A stretch of DNA of 64,000 nucleotides from contig NZ_FOEQ01000003.1 in NCBI RefSeq assembly GCF_900110655.1, positions 310,001 through 374,000 of the forward strand. Direction: 5' to 3'. The notes beneath the pieces were generated by a model. That model was not told the origin of the DNA. It saw only the letters and a list, made by a program, of their open reading frames with translations, and searched no databases. Shown here one piece after another: positions 29,243 to 38,735 of this stretch. Both the position numbers and the translations under genes were made by a program. The number at the start of each line of letters is the position of its first letter. Position 1 is the first letter of the stretch. The stretch is from Pseudomonas soli (GTDB taxonomy: Bacteria; Pseudomonadota; Gammaproteobacteria; Pseudomonadales; Pseudomonadaceae).

Positions 29243-31954
29243 TCAGAACCACTGGCCGAAGCGGCGGATGTACAGGGTCTTCATGCCCTGGGCCACCAGG
29301 CAGTAGCCGAGCAGGGTAGCGGCCAGCCATGGGAAGTATTCCCACGGCAGCGGCACCAGCCCGACCATCGCCCCCAGTGGCGAGAACGGGATGTAGATGC
29401 CCAGGCACATCACCAGGCCGGTGGCCAGGATCACCGGCAGCGCCGCGGTACTCTGGAAGAACGGCACCTTGCGCGTGCGCAGCATGTGCACCACCAAGGT
29501 CTGCGACAGCAACCCCTCGATGAACCAGCCGGACTGGAACAACGCCTGCATTTCCACGCTGTTGGCGGCGAACACGTACCACATCAGGGCAAAGGTGGTG
29601 ATGTCGAAAATCGACGAGGTTGGGCCGATCCACAGCATGAAGCGACCGATGTTGCGCGCATCCCACTTGCGTGGCTCGGCCAGGAATTCCTTGTCCATGC
29701 GATCCCACGGCAGCGACAGTTGGGAAAAGTCGTACATCAGGTTCTGCAGCAGCAGGTGGATCGCCAGCATTGGCATGAACGGGATGAACGCGCTGGCCAC
29801 CAGCACCGAGAACACGTTGCCGAAGTTCGAACTGGCGGTCATGCACAGGTACTTCATGATGTTGCCGAAGGTTTCGCGGCCCTTGAGCACGCCTTCCTCC
29901 AGCACCAGCAGGCTCTTTTCCAGGAGGATGATGTCGGCCGATTCCCTGGCGATGTCGGTGCCGCTGTCCACTGAGATGCCCACGTCGGCATCGCGCAACG
30001 CCGGGGCGTCGTTGATGCCGTCACCGAGGAAGCCCACGGTGTGGCCATTGGCTTGCAGTGCCTTGAGTACCCGCGACTTCTGCAGCGGAGTGAGCTTGGC
30101 GAACACCGTGCGCTCTTCGACCAGGGCCTTGAGCTGGGTGTCGTCCAGGCGTTCGATGTCCTGACCGAGCAGTGGTTGGCCGGGCTCCAGGCCCACTTCG
30201 CGGCAGACCTTGCAGGTGACCACAGGGTTGTCGCCGGTCAGCACCTTCACCTTCACGCCCATTTCACGCAGGGCGGCGATGGCCGGGCCGGCGGTTTCCT
30301 TGGGCGGGTCGAGGAAGGTCAGAAAACCACGGATCACCAGCTCGCGTTCGTCATCGGTGTGGTACTGAGGCTTGCCGTCGGCAGCTGGGATGTCCCGGGT
30401 GCCGACCAGCAGCACGCGGAAACCCTCCTGGTTGTAGCTGCTGGCGGTGGCCAGCAGTTGCTGGCGTCGCCCGGCATCCAGAGTGACCCGCTGGCCGCCT
30501 TCTTCCACATGGGTGGCGATAGCCAGCATTTCCTCGACGGCGCCCTTGCTCACCAGCAGGTGATCGCCCAGGGCATCCTTGACGATCACCGACAGGCGAC
30601 GGCGGATGAAGTCGAAGGGCAGTTCGTCGACCTTGGCGTAGGCATAGGGCGGTTGGAAGCCCTGGTTTTCGCCGGCAAAGCGCAGCACGGCCTGGTCCAT
30701 CAGGTTTTTCACGCCGCTCTGGTGGTGGCTGTTGAGCCAGGCCAGCTCCAACAGCCGCGCGTCCTTGTGGCCGCTGGGGTCGACGTGGTGTTCGAGGATG
30801 ATGCGGTCCTGGGTCAAGGTACCGGTCTTGTCGGTGCACAGGACATCCATCGACCCGAAGTTCTGGATGGCGTTCAGGCGCTTGACTACCACCTTGCGCC
30901 GGGCCATGGCCACGGCGCCTTTGGCCAGGTTGGCGCTGACGATCATCGGCAGCATCTCCGGGGTCAGGCCCACCGCAACGGCCAGGGCGAACAGGAAGGC
31001 ATCGCTCCAGTCACCCTTGACCACGCCGTTGAGCATGAACACCACCGGCACCATCACCAGCATGAAGCGGATCAACAGGCGACTGACGCTGTTCACGCCA
31101 CGGTCGAAGGCGGTCTGGCTGCGCGAGCCGACGATGGCCTTGGCCAGCGAACCGAAGTAGGTGCGCTTGCCGGTGGCCACCACCACCGCGCGGGCGCGGC
31201 CGCTCACCACGTTGGTGCCCATGAAGCCGATGTTGGGCAGGTCGAGCAGGCCGCTTTCATCGCTGGCGCTGCCTCCGGCGGACTTCTGCGCGACGTTGCC
31301 GAGGGTGTCGTACTTCTCCACCGGCAGCGCCTCGCCGGTCAGTACCGCCTGGCTGATGAACAGGTCGCGGGACTCGATCAGGCGGATATCGGCGGGGATC
31401 ATGTCGCCGGCCGCCAATTGCACGATATCGCCGGCCACCAGCTCGTTCATCGGCACTTCGCGCAGGTGCGCCGGCTGGTCGTGGCGCTCGCGGCGCAGCA
31501 CGGTGGCGGTGGTGCGGACCATGGCCTTGAGGGCGTCAGCGGCCTTGCCCGAACGGTACTCCTGCCAGAAGCGCAGCAGGCTGCTGAGGCTGACCATGGC
31601 CATGATGATGATGACCTTGGTCAGGTCCGCTTCTTCCATGTCGCCTGCGCGTACCGGCAGCCAGTAGTCGGTGACGAAGCTGATGCCGGCGAGGGTGAGC
31701 AGCACGTAGATGAAGGGGTTGTGCAAGGCCTTGAGCAATTGCACCAGGGCCGGTTGCGGCTTGTCATGGGCGACTTGGTTGGCGCCGTCGCGCTGCAGGC
31801 GCTTGGCGGCTTCGTGCTCGGTCAGGCCCAGTTCGCTGGCATCGAGGTTGGCCAGGGTCACGGCCAGGCCGTTGCGTGCCTCGCGGGCGGCGCGCATGGA
31901 CAGGCGGGTGTCTTCGCCGGCTTTGCTGCGGGTGTTGCGGTCTTTTACGGTCAT
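29243..31954 (-). CDS. mgtA: magnesium-translocating P-type ATPase
   Basis: This 903-residue type IIIB P-type ATPase imports Mg2+ with its gradient under limitation. The phosphorylation site is about Asp375 in CTDKTGTLT, followed by KVLTGDNPVVT and the hinge GDGINDAPALRDADVG. Ten membrane helices are expected. ATG 31954 has an AGGAG nine bases upstream that is itself in a hairpin. The transcript appears to carry a leader of about 645 nt, with further features at 31955-32634. A SLOG gene follows 10 nt after the stop. Confidence 0.96.
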   Translation of the reverse strand: MTVKDRNTRSKAGEDTRLSMRAAREARNGLAVTLANLDASELGLTEHEAAKRLQRDGANQVAHDKPQPALVQLLKALHNPFIYVLLTLAGISFVTDYWLPVRAGDMEEADLTKVIIIMAMVSLSSLLRFWQEYRSGKAADALKAMVRTTATVLRRERHDQPAHLREVPMNELVAGDIVQLAAGDMIPADIRLIESRDLFISQAVLTGEALPVEKYDTLGNVAQKSAGGSASDESGLLDLPNIGFMGTNVVSGRARAVVVATGKRTYFGSLAKAIVGSRSQTAFDRGVNSVSRLLIRFMLVMVPVVFMLNGVVKGDWSDAFLFALAVAVGLTPEMLPMIVSANLAKGAVAMARRKVVVKRLNAIQNFGSMDVLCTDKTGTLTQDRIILEHHVDPSGHKDARLLELAWLNSHHQSGVKNLMDQAVLRFAGENQGFQPPYAYAKVDELPFDFIRRRLSVIVKDALGDHLLVSKGAVEEMLAIATHVEEGGQRVTLDAGRRQQLLATASSYNQEGFRVLLVGTRDIPAADGKPQYHTDDERELVIRGFLTFLDPPKETAGPAIAALREMGVKVKVLTGDNPVVTCKVCREVGLEPGQPLLGQDIERLDDTQLKALVEERTVFAKLTPLQKSRVLKALQANGHTVGFLGDGINDAPALRDADVGISVDSGTDIARESADIILLEKSLLVLEEGVLKGRETFGNIMKYLCMTASSNFGNVFSVLVASAFIPFMPMLAIHLLLQNLMYDFSQLSLPWDRMDKEFLAEPRKWDARNIGRFMLWIGPTSSIFDITTFALMWYVFAANSVEMQALFQSGWFIEGLLSQTLVVHMLRTRKVPFFQSTAALPVILATGLVMCLGIYIPFSPLGAMVGLVPLPWEYFPWLAATLLGYCLVAQGMKTLYIRRFGQWF

Positions 31955-32604
31955 TTGGCTGTGCTCCTGCCGCAGGAGGCGGCACGACACACAGTTGACT
32001 CACGGTGGGGAAGGTGAGTGAACGTGTCCCGTGTCGCAATGATTCAAACAATGAAAAACGTGGTTTTTCCGACGTTTACGTGTTCGCTGGCGAATGCCGG
32101 AAATAAGATCGGCAGCGAACTTTCTACTGGCTGATTCCATGGTCGGTTAATTCCATTTGTTAAGTGGCGGGCAATAGAAATCCAATGAACTTTAATTACT
32201 TAAAGTTCGGAAGTTTCTGACGATTTAAATGGCGTCAGTTCAGCGAACGGACAGCATCGCGCGCGTCACTGCAGGCGGTAACGGGCGCGCTATCGACTGG
32301 GCGGTTTCAGGGGTGAGGACAAGCCCCAGCCGCGAACAGTACGGTACGGGGCCTTGTGCGCAAAGGCGCGCAGGCGAGGGGTAGCTATATCGAGGTTCAT
32401 GAGCTTGCCTCCGACCGGGCGGGCACCCGGGGCGGCAAGCTACGGCGGAGCATCAGGCTCTGGCGCGGCTTGCCCGACCTAGGGGCGGGCCCGGAGTTCC
32501 GGTTCAAGTGCCTGGCGGCCAACGGCTGCCAGACAGCGACTAGATACTGTGTCCATTGAATTCTTCGTGAGTTGAAATAAAGGCCCGCTTTTCGGGGCGG
32601 GTGA
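31955..32604 (-). promoter_or_regulatory. long structured mgtA leader
   Basis: The 650 nt between the candidate promoter and mgtA hold no conventional gene. Visible on the minus strand are: an 8-bp hairpin (32402-32441, AGCTTGCC/GGCAAGCT) whose 3' arm overlaps the GGAGG of a 36-codon frame; a perfect AACTTTAA/TTAAAGTT hairpin (32188-32207); GAAAAAC/GTTTTTC (32053-32069); CTCAC/GTGAG (31999-32018); and CTCCT/AGGAG (31964-31978), which masks the mgtA Shine-Dalgarno. Two further open frames lack a good ribosome site: 25 codons at 32479-32556 (ends RARP-stop) and 46 codons at 32000-32140 (ends SPSPP-stop). Mg2+ control through the leader is known for enteric mgtA; here it is inferred. Confidence 0.55.
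32290..32400 (-). CDS. candidate 36-codon leader peptide upstream of mgtA
   Basis: This short frame starts MNLDIATPRL and ends SSPLKPPSR-stop. It has an ideal GGAGG seven bases before the ATG, the best ribosome site in the leader, and the last two G of that site lie in the 3' arm of an 8-bp hairpin. Five prolines, including a PP pair three codons from the stop, recall the proline-containing MgtL and MgtP leader peptides of enterics, but no sequence similarity is claimed. It is too short to judge by codon use. Confidence 0.42.
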   Translation of the reverse strand: MNLDIATPRLRAFAHKAPYRTVRGWGLSSPLKPPSR

Positions 32605-32634
32605 ACTTTATGCAAAGCATAGCGGGGAAGTCAA
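32605..32634 (-). promoter_or_regulatory. candidate sigma-70 promoter of mgtA
   Basis: On the minus strand TTGACT (32634-32629) and CATAAA (32612-32607) are 16 nt apart. It is the best promoter match in the 800-nt gap and would place the mgtA start site near 32600. A closer promoter in the AT-rich part cannot be excluded. Confidence 0.5.
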
Positions 32635-32695
32635 CCGGGAAGACGTAACTTAAACAAGTTTCATCTGCTGAGAGGGGAATTAATCCAGTGTGCCG

Positions 32696-32745
32696 CGCGA
32701 TTAGCATCGCGAGGTAATCCCGCTTCTACCTGGGCAAGGTAGAAG
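32696..32745. other. two perfect hairpins after the di-Mop gene
   Basis: CGCGAT-TAGC-ATCGCG (32696-32711) and CTTCTACC-TGGGCAA-GGTAGAAG (32723-32745) follow the stop of the di-Mop gene. Neither has a T tract, so they may be 3'-end stabilisers or weak terminators rather than classic terminators. Confidence 0.5.
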
Positions 32746-32755
32746 GGGCATTCGA

Positions 32756-33184
32756 TCAGGGCTTGGCGCCCAGGATGATGTGCGAGGCCTTGATCAGCGC
32801 GGTGGCCTTCACACCCGGCTTCAGGCCAAGTTCCTGCACCGCTTCACGGGTGACGATGGCATACACCTCGGTGCCGCCGGACAGCTTCAGCACCACCTCG
32901 GCATTCACCGCGCCGTCGCCGACCCGCAGCACTTCGCCTTCGAGGCTGTTGCGCGCCGACAGCCTGTAGCCAGCGGCATCGGTCATCAGCACCACCCACG
33001 GTGCCTTGACCAGCGCCACGGCCTGCTTGCCGACGTTGATGTTGAGGTTGTGCAGGCTGGCCATGGTGACCACCGCCACCAGTTTCTCGCCGCCGCCGAG
33101 GGTCAGCTCGACCTCGGCATTCACCGCGCCAGGCTGGACGGCGCTGACGGTACCTTCGAATACATTGCGGGCACTGACTTTCAT
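32756..33184 (-). CDS. molybdenum-pterin-binding protein, two TOBE/Mop domains
   Basis: This 142-residue protein has two Mop repeats: MKVSARNVFEGTVSAVQPG with its continuation, and YRLSARNSLEGEVLRVGDG from about residue 73. Such di-Mop proteins bind molybdate or related oxyanions in a trimer and buffer cellular molybdenum. GGAG lies nine bases before the ATG. It is not next to mod genes. It lies 24 nt downstream of ubiK on the same strand and may be co-transcribed. Confidence 0.92.
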   Translation of the reverse strand: MKVSARNVFEGTVSAVQPGAVNAEVELTLGGGEKLVAVVTMASLHNLNINVGKQAVALVKAPWVVLMTDAAGYRLSARNSLEGEVLRVGDGAVNAEVVLKLSGGTEVYAIVTREAVQELGLKPGVKATALIKASHIILGAKP

Positions 33185-33208
33185 GGCAAACACTCCGTGT
33201 ATCGATCG

Positions 33209-33472
33209 TTATTCCTTGGGGGACGGCGCCATCCTGGCTTCCAGCTCGGCGAATTGCTGCTCGAGGGCTTCGAGGCGCGCGCGGGTGCGGGCCAGTACCA
33301 CCATCTGGCTGTCGAACTCCTCGCGGCTGACCAGGTCGAGCTTGCTGAAGGCACCCTGCATCAGCACCTTGAACTGGCTTTCCAGTTCGGCGCGGGGCGC
33401 GGCGGTGTCGCCGCTGAACAGGCGCGAGGCCTGGTCGCTCAGGGCATCGAGGAAGGCTTTGGGCGCGAGCAT
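33209..33472 (-). CDS. ubiK: ubiquinone biosynthesis accessory factor UbiK
   Basis: This 87-residue protein of the YqiC/BMFP family starts MLAPKAFLDALSDQ. It has an amphipathic N-terminal part and a C-terminal coiled coil from about residue 50 (REEFDSQMVVLARTRARLEALE). UbiK assists aerobic ubiquinone synthesis with UbiJ. The frame is open upstream but this start matches the family. It is divergent from glnK, with 406 nt between them. Confidence 0.92.
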   Translation of the reverse strand: MLAPKAFLDALSDQASRLFSGDTAAPRAELESQFKVLMQGAFSKLDLVSREEFDSQMVVLARTRARLEALEQQFAELEARMAPSPKE

Positions 33473-33488
33473 GTCTGGTATCCGCTGA

Positions 33489-34217
<729 letters not shown>

Positions 34218-34264
34218 GCGCCAAGCAAAGCCTCACCAAACCCAACGCCCCAGGAGAAAACAAC

Positions 34265-35599
34265 ATGACTCTGCGTAAGATCGCAGGGCTAGGAGCCCTA
34301 TTGTCCCTCGTAATGCCAGGGCTGGCCCTGGCAGAGGAAACTGCCGCCCCCGTGCTGAACTCCGGCGACACCGCCTGGATGCTCACCTCGACGGCACTGG
34401 TCCTGTTCATGACTATTCCGGGCCTGGCGCTGTTCTACGGCGGCATGGTGCGTTCGAAGAACGTGCTGTCGGTGATGATGCAGTGCTTCGCCATCACCGG
34501 CCTGATCAGCATCCTCTGGGTCATCTATGGCTACAGCCTGGCTTTCGATACCACCGGTATGGAAAAGGGCGTGCTCAACTTCAATTCCTTCATCGGCGGC
34601 TTCTCCAAGGCCTTCCTCAGCGGCGTCACGCCGTCGGGCCTGACCTCGGCCACCGCGTTGTTCCCTGAGGCCGTGTTCATCACCTTCCAGATGACTTTCG
34701 CCATCATCACACCGGCACTGATCGTCGGAGCATTCGCAGAACGCATGAAGTTCTCGGCGATGCTGATCTTCATGGGCGTCTGGTTCACCTTGGTCTATGC
34801 GCCGATCGCGCACATGGTCTGGAGCGGTGACGGTGCGCTGATGTGGGACTGGGGCGTGCTGGACTTCGCCGGCGGCACCGTGGTGCACATCAACGCCGGT
34901 ATCGCCGGCCTGGTCTGCTGCCTGGTGCTGGGCAAGCGCAAGGGCTACCCGACCACGCCGATGGCCCCGCACAACCTGGGCTACACCCTGATGGGCGCGG
35001 CCATGCTGTGGATCGGCTGGTTCGGCTTCAACGCCGGTTCCGCCGCCGCGGCCAACGGCACTGCCGGGATGGCCATGCTGGTGACCCAGATCGCCACCGC
35101 CGCCGCCGCCCTGGGCTGGATGTTCGCCGAGTGGATCTTCCACGGCAAGCCAAGCGCACTGGGCATCGCCTCGGGCGTGGTCGCCGGCCTGGTCGCCATC
35201 ACCCCGGCCGCGGGTACCGTCGGCCCGATGGGCGCCCTGGTGATCGGCCTGGTGTCTGGCGTGGTCTGCTACTTCTGCGCCACCAGCCTCAAGCGCAAGC
35301 TGGGCTATGACGACTCCCTCGACGCCTTCGGCGTGCACGGTATCGGCGGGATCATCGGCGCCCTGCTCACCGGTGTGTTCGCGGCGCCTGCCCTGGGCGG
35401 CTTCGGTGCGGTAACCGACATCGCCGCGCAGTTCTGGATCCAGGCCAAGGGTGTGATCTTCACCGTGGTCTACACCGCCATCGTCACCTACGTGATCCTC
35501 AAGGTCCTGGACCTGGTCATGGGGCTGCGGGTCAGCGAAGAAGAAGAGTCGGTCGGCCTCGACCTGGCTCAGCACAACGAGCGCGGCTACAACCTGTAA
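34265..35599 (+). CDS. amtB: ammonium transporter AmtB
   Basis: This 444-residue transporter has a signal peptide (GALLSLVMPGLALA) and eleven predicted helices. The pore histidines are in VVHINAGIAGL and FGVHGIGGIIGALL. AmtB conducts ammonium and is blocked by unmodified GlnK. AGGAG precedes the ATG. It shares the glnK transcript and ends at a terminator. Confidence 0.97.
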   Translation: MTLRKIAGLGALLSLVMPGLALAEETAAPVLNSGDTAWMLTSTALVLFMTIPGLALFYGGMVRSKNVLSVMMQCFAITGLISILWVIYGYSLAFDTTGMEKGVLNFNSFIGGFSKAFLSGVTPSGLTSATALFPEAVFITFQMTFAIITPALIVGAFAERMKFSAMLIFMGVWFTLVYAPIAHMVWSGDGALMWDWGVLDFAGGTVVHINAGIAGLVCCLVLGKRKGYPTTPMAPHNLGYTLMGAAMLWIGWFGFNAGSAAAANGTAGMAMLVTQIATAAAALGWMFAEWIFHGKPSALGIASGVVAGLVAITPAAGTVGPMGALVIGLVSGVVCYFCATSLKRKLGYDDSLDAFGVHGIGGIIGALLTGVFAAPALGGFGAVTDIAAQFWIQAKGVIFTVVYTAIVTYVILKVLDLVMGLRVSEEEESVGLDLAQHNERGYNL

Positions 35600-35617
35600 C
35601 CGCCACGCTGGAAAACT

Positions 35618-35642
35618 TGCCCGGTTCGCCGGGCATTTTTTT
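35618..35642 (+). terminator. Rho-independent terminator of glnK-amtB
   Basis: TGCCCGG/CCGGGCA with loop TTCG is followed by seven T residues, 19 nt after amtB. Confidence 0.9.
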
Positions 35643-35737
35643 GCCTGTAGTTTGCCGATTCGCGCCGGGCAAACGGTTTCTCTGTCCTGATCGCGACGTA
35701 GGTAGAAAACTTACAAGTCATTGGGCGTTTCTGGTGC

Positions 35738-36029
35738 TTTGCTTTTTCTGCGAGCGCGCTAGAATGCGCGCCGAAGGGGCCGGACGAGTAGTCCACACAC
35801 TTCGCTACCCTTTGCTAGGCTTGCCAATAGCCTGTGGCCAGCAAGGGTTCAAAAAATTTTGTCGGGCCTTGCCAGGAGCAAGGCCTGCAGGGTGCCAGGC
35901 CCCCCATGAGGGGGTGGACACCCAGGGCAGTGGCCAATCCACGGCCAGTTGAATTTTCACTGGTGGCTGCCGGTCTACGGCTGCACCGGTCTATAACTAA
36001 CCTGCTTTTCGCAAGTCATGAGGTAGAAC
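35738..36029 (+). promoter_or_regulatory. sutA promoter and structured leader
   Basis: TTTGCT (35738-35743) and TAGAAT (35760-35765), spaced 16 nt, form a likely sigma-70 promoter. The transcript would have a leader of about 260 nt without a gene. It contains GGCCTTGC-CAGGA-GCAAGGCC (35865-35885, perfect 8-bp stem), a CCCCC/GGGGG hairpin (35901-35914) and TGGCC/GGCCA (35931-35947), so it is strongly structured. A separate small RNA or a translational control element is possible. Confidence 0.5.
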
Positions 36030-36359
36030 ATGAGCGACGACGATCTGGAAAATGATGACCTCGAAGTAGGCGACGAAGACGAGGCTGATGATGGCCTGGA
36101 AGCTGCGGCCGACGATGGCGCGGAAGATGCCGGCGATGACGACAGCAGCCCGGCACCCGCTGCCAAGGGCAAGTCCAAGGCGGCTGTCTCGGTAGACGAG
36201 ATGCCGAGCATGGAAGCCAAGCAGAAAGAGCGCGACGCGCTGGCCAAGGCGATGGAAGAGTTCCTTTCGCGCGGCGGCAAGGTGCAGGAAGTGGAGGCCA
36301 ACGTGGTCGCCGATCCGCCCAAGAAGCCGGACAACAAGTACGGCAGCCGCCCTATCTGA
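36030..36359 (+). CDS. sutA: transcriptional regulator SutA
   Basis: This 109-residue protein has an acidic disordered N-terminus (MSDDDLENDDLEVGDEDEAD), a central helix (MEAKQKERDALAKAMEEFLSRGG) and a basic tail ending KYGSRPI. It matches SutA, an RNA polymerase-binding factor of P. aeruginosa that aids transcription of rRNA and other genes in slow-growing cells. GAGGT precedes the ATG. It lies alone between two terminators and follows the nitrogen operon in many Pseudomonas. Confidence 0.93.
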   Translation: MSDDDLENDDLEVGDEDEADDGLEAAADDGAEDAGDDDSSPAPAAKGKSKAAVSVDEMPSMEAKQKERDALAKAMEEFLSRGGKVQEVEANVVADPPKKPDNKYGSRPI

Positions 36360-36373
36360 GTGGCTGAACGCAA

Positions 36374-36402
36374 AGAAGCCCGCCGTCGCTGCGGGCTTTT
36401 TT
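36374..36402. terminator. Rho-independent terminator of sutA, probably bidirectional
   Basis: AAGCCCGC/GCGGGCTT with loop CGTCGCT is flanked by A residues and a T tract. It lies 15 nt after sutA and faces the convergent yigB end. Confidence 0.9.
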
Positions 36403-36420
36403 GTGGGCGCCGTCTGTAAG

Positions 36421-37116
36421 TCAGCGCCAGCGCGACAGCACGTCGGGCAACTGCGACAGCCGCTGAATCTCCGCATCCGGCGCCTGTTCGCCGCTCCAGG
36501 GCTTGTGCTGCGGGTTGAACCACACCGCCCGCAGCCCGGCGCGCTGGGCGCCGGCGATGTCATCGCCCGGATGGTCGCCGACGTGCACCGCCGCCCCTGC
36601 GTCCACCTCGCCGCGCTTCAGCGCTTCGAGGAACGGTGCCGGGTCCGGCTTGCCGATACCCAGGTCCTCGGCGCACAGGGCGAAGCGGAAGTAGTCCGCC
36701 AGGCCGAGCCTGCGCACGTCGGCATTGCCGTTGGTGACCACGCCGAGGGTGTAGTGATGGCGCAGGATCTCCAGCACCGGCTGCACCTCTGGGAACACCT
36801 CCACTTGGTGCCGCGCATGCAGGAACACCTCGAAACCTTCGTTGGCCAGTTCCTGGGCGTGTTTCTCGCTGTAGCCGACCTCTTCCAGGGCATGGAACAG
36901 CACCCGCCGGCGCAGGGCGCTTATGCGGTGCTTGAGGCCCGGCTCGGCCTGTACCAGGCGCTCGCGGATGGCGAACAGGTGCTCGACCGGCACGCTACCG
37001 AGAATCGGCGCGTTGGCTTCGAGCCAGTCGCGCAGGACGACTTCGGCGCTGGCGATGACCGGTGCGGTATCCCAGAGGGTGTCGTCCAGGTCGAAGGTGA
37101 TCAGCTTGATGCTCAT
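36421..37116 (-). CDS. yigB: HAD family hydrolase, YigB-type
   Basis: This 231-residue haloacid-dehalogenase phosphatase starts [16 protein letters not shown] (nucleophile Asp in DLDDT). It has VVTNGNAD (motif II), the lysine of GIGKPDP (motif III) and [12 protein letters not shown] (motif IV). E. coli YigB dephosphorylates FMN and 5-amino-6-ribitylamino-uracil phosphate. The ATG overlaps the xerC stop (ATGA), the same dapF-DUF484-xerC-yigB order as in enterics. Confidence 0.93.
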   Translation of the reverse strand: MSIKLITFDLDDTLWDTAPVIASAEVVLRDWLEANAPILGSVPVEHLFAIRERLVQAEPGLKHRISALRRRVLFHALEEVGYSEKHAQELANEGFEVFLHARHQVEVFPEVQPVLEILRHHYTLGVVTNGNADVRRLGLADYFRFALCAEDLGIGKPDPAPFLEALKRGEVDAGAAVHVGDHPGDDIAGAQRAGLRAVWFNPQHKPWSGEQAPDAEIQRLSQLPDVLSRWR

Positions 37117-38012
37117 GAGTCCGTGTCCTTGCTGCGTTTGGCCCGAGGGTGGGCGCTGTCGTACACCGCGGCCAGGTGCTGGAAGTCCAGGTGGGTGTAG
37201 ATCTGCGTGGTGCTGATGTCGGCGTGGCCGAGCATCTCCTGCACCGCACGCAGGTCCTGGGACGATTCCAGCAGGTGGCTGGCGAAGGAATGCCGAAGCA
37301 TGTGCGGGTGCAGGTGCTGGCCGAGCTCGCGCTCGCCTGCGGCCTTGACTCGCAGCTGGATGGCCCGGGGGCCGAGGCGCTTGCCCTGGCGGCTGATGAA
37401 CACCGCAGAGTCTCGCGGGCCGGCGATGCCGCGCAGCTTGAGCCACGCCTGCATCGCCTCGCCGGCCTTGCGCCCGACCGGCAACACGCGGCTCTTGCCG
37501 CCCTTGCCTTGCACCTGGACCAGCCCTGCGGCCAGGTCCAGGTGTTCGAGGTCGAGCCCGGTCAGCTCCGACAGGCGCAGGCCGGACGAGTAGAACAGTT
37601 CAAGGATCGCCTGGTCACGGCGGGCAATGAATTCGTCGTCGACGCCGCCATCGAGCAACTGCAGGGCGCGGTCGGTGTCCAGCACCTTGGGCAGTCGCCG
37701 CTCACCCTTGGGTGGCGCCAGGCCATTGGCCGGGTCGTGCTGGCAATGGCCTTCGCGGTTGAGGTAGCGGTACAGCCCGCGCACCGCCGAGAGCAGGCGC
37801 GCCAGGCTGCGCGAGGACTGGCCGTGATGGTGCTGGCGGGCAACGAGCTGACGCAGTTGCTGGACCTGCAGGGCCGCCCAGCCGGTGATGCCCTGGGCGT
37901 TACAGAATTCGATGACCTTCTCGAGGTCACGGCGGTAGGCCAGCAGGGTGTGCTCGGATACCTGGCGCTCATTGCGCAGGTGTGCGCAATAAGCCTCCAG
38001 CTGGCGTTCCAT
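37113..38012 (-). CDS. xerC: site-specific tyrosine recombinase XerC
   Basis: This 299-residue recombinase resolves chromosome dimers at dif with XerD. The catalytic set includes Arg in [39 protein letters not shown] and the nucleophile Tyr272. Its start overlaps the DUF484 stop (TGATG) and its end overlaps yigB, so translation is coupled in a tight operon. Confidence 0.97.
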   Translation of the reverse strand: MERQLEAYCAHLRNERQVSEHTLLAYRRDLEKVIEFCNAQGITGWAALQVQQLRQLVARQHHHGQSSRSLARLLSAVRGLYRYLNREGHCQHDPANGLAPPKGERRLPKVLDTDRALQLLDGGVDDEFIARRDQAILELFYSSGLRLSELTGLDLEHLDLAAGLVQVQGKGGKSRVLPVGRKAGEAMQAWLKLRGIAGPRDSAVFISRQGKRLGPRAIQLRVKAAGERELGQHLHPHMLRHSFASHLLESSQDLRAVQEMLGHADISTTQIYTHLDFQHLAAVYDSAHPRAKRSKDTDS

Positions 38013-38722
38013 CAGCGCACCGAGCGCAGTGTCTGGGTGAAGCGCGGCACCACACGGCCGAGCACTTCGGCGATGTAGCTGAGGAACAGGGTGCCGACGC
38101 TGCTTTTGTAGTGCTGCGGGTCGCGGCTGCCGATTGCCAGCACGCCATGCAGGCCCTGGTACTCCAGGGTGGCCACGGCGCTGGAGCCGACTTCCTTGTG
38201 CTGATCGTTGCCGAACAGGAACGCCAGCTCGTGCTCGCGCAGGCTGCCGCTGATGGTCTTGCCGCCGCCGATCAGGCCGCCGATGGCCTGTTGCGCCTCG
38301 GCCCCGGAAACCCAGCGTCCCACGGGCGCCGCGTTCTCGCCGAACAGGATCAGGCTGACGAAGGGTACCTGGAACTCCTGGCGCAGGCTGTCCTCGACCG
38401 CCATCACCACCTCTTCCAGGGTGCTGGCGTCGAGCAGGTCGAGGATCAGCCGGCGGGTCTTGTCAAACAGCCGGTCGTTGTCGCGCGCCACGTCCATCAG
38501 CTGGGAAAGGCGATGGCGCATCTCGATGTTGCGGTCGCGCAGCAGCTTGAGCTGGCGCTCCACCAGCGACACGCTGTCGCCGCGCTGGTGAGGAATGCGC
38601 TGTTCGACCAGCAGCTCGTCATGCTCGGCGAAGAAGGTCGGGTGGGCGCGCAGATAGGCGACCACCGCTCCGGCATCGAGCTCACTGGCTGGCGAGGGTG
38701 CAACTTTGGGCTGGTCGGTCAT
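38012..38722 (-). CDS. DUF484 family protein
   Basis: This 236-residue protein has the DUF484 pattern: a short N-terminal helical part ([19 protein letters not shown]), a coiled segment [19 protein letters not shown], and a C-terminal GAF-like domain. Its role is unknown; E. coli YigA is the homologue. The start [11 protein letters not shown] is preferred over one 14 codons upstream. It lies between dapF and xerC in one operon. Confidence 0.93.
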   Translation of the reverse strand: MTDQPKVAPSPASELDAGAVVAYLRAHPTFFAEHDELLVEQRIPHQRGDSVSLVERQLKLLRDRNIEMRHRLSQLMDVARDNDRLFDKTRRLILDLLDASTLEEVVMAVEDSLRQEFQVPFVSLILFGENAAPVGRWVSGAEAQQAIGGLIGGGKTISGSLREHELAFLFGNDQHKEVGSSAVATLEYQGLHGVLAIGSRDPQHYKSSVGTLFLSYIAEVLGRVVPRFTQTLRSVR

Positions 38723-38735
38723 GGCGGATACTCGC

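Noticed and set aside
30041-32017. 658-codon open frame antisense to mgtA
   Set aside because: Same shadow effect; mgtA has clear P-type ATPase motifs on the other strand.
32145-32163. PhoP-box-like direct repeat GGTTAA...TTGTTAA near mgtA
   Set aside because: The half-sites are 13 nt apart rather than the 11 expected, and their orientation relative to the promoter does not fit.
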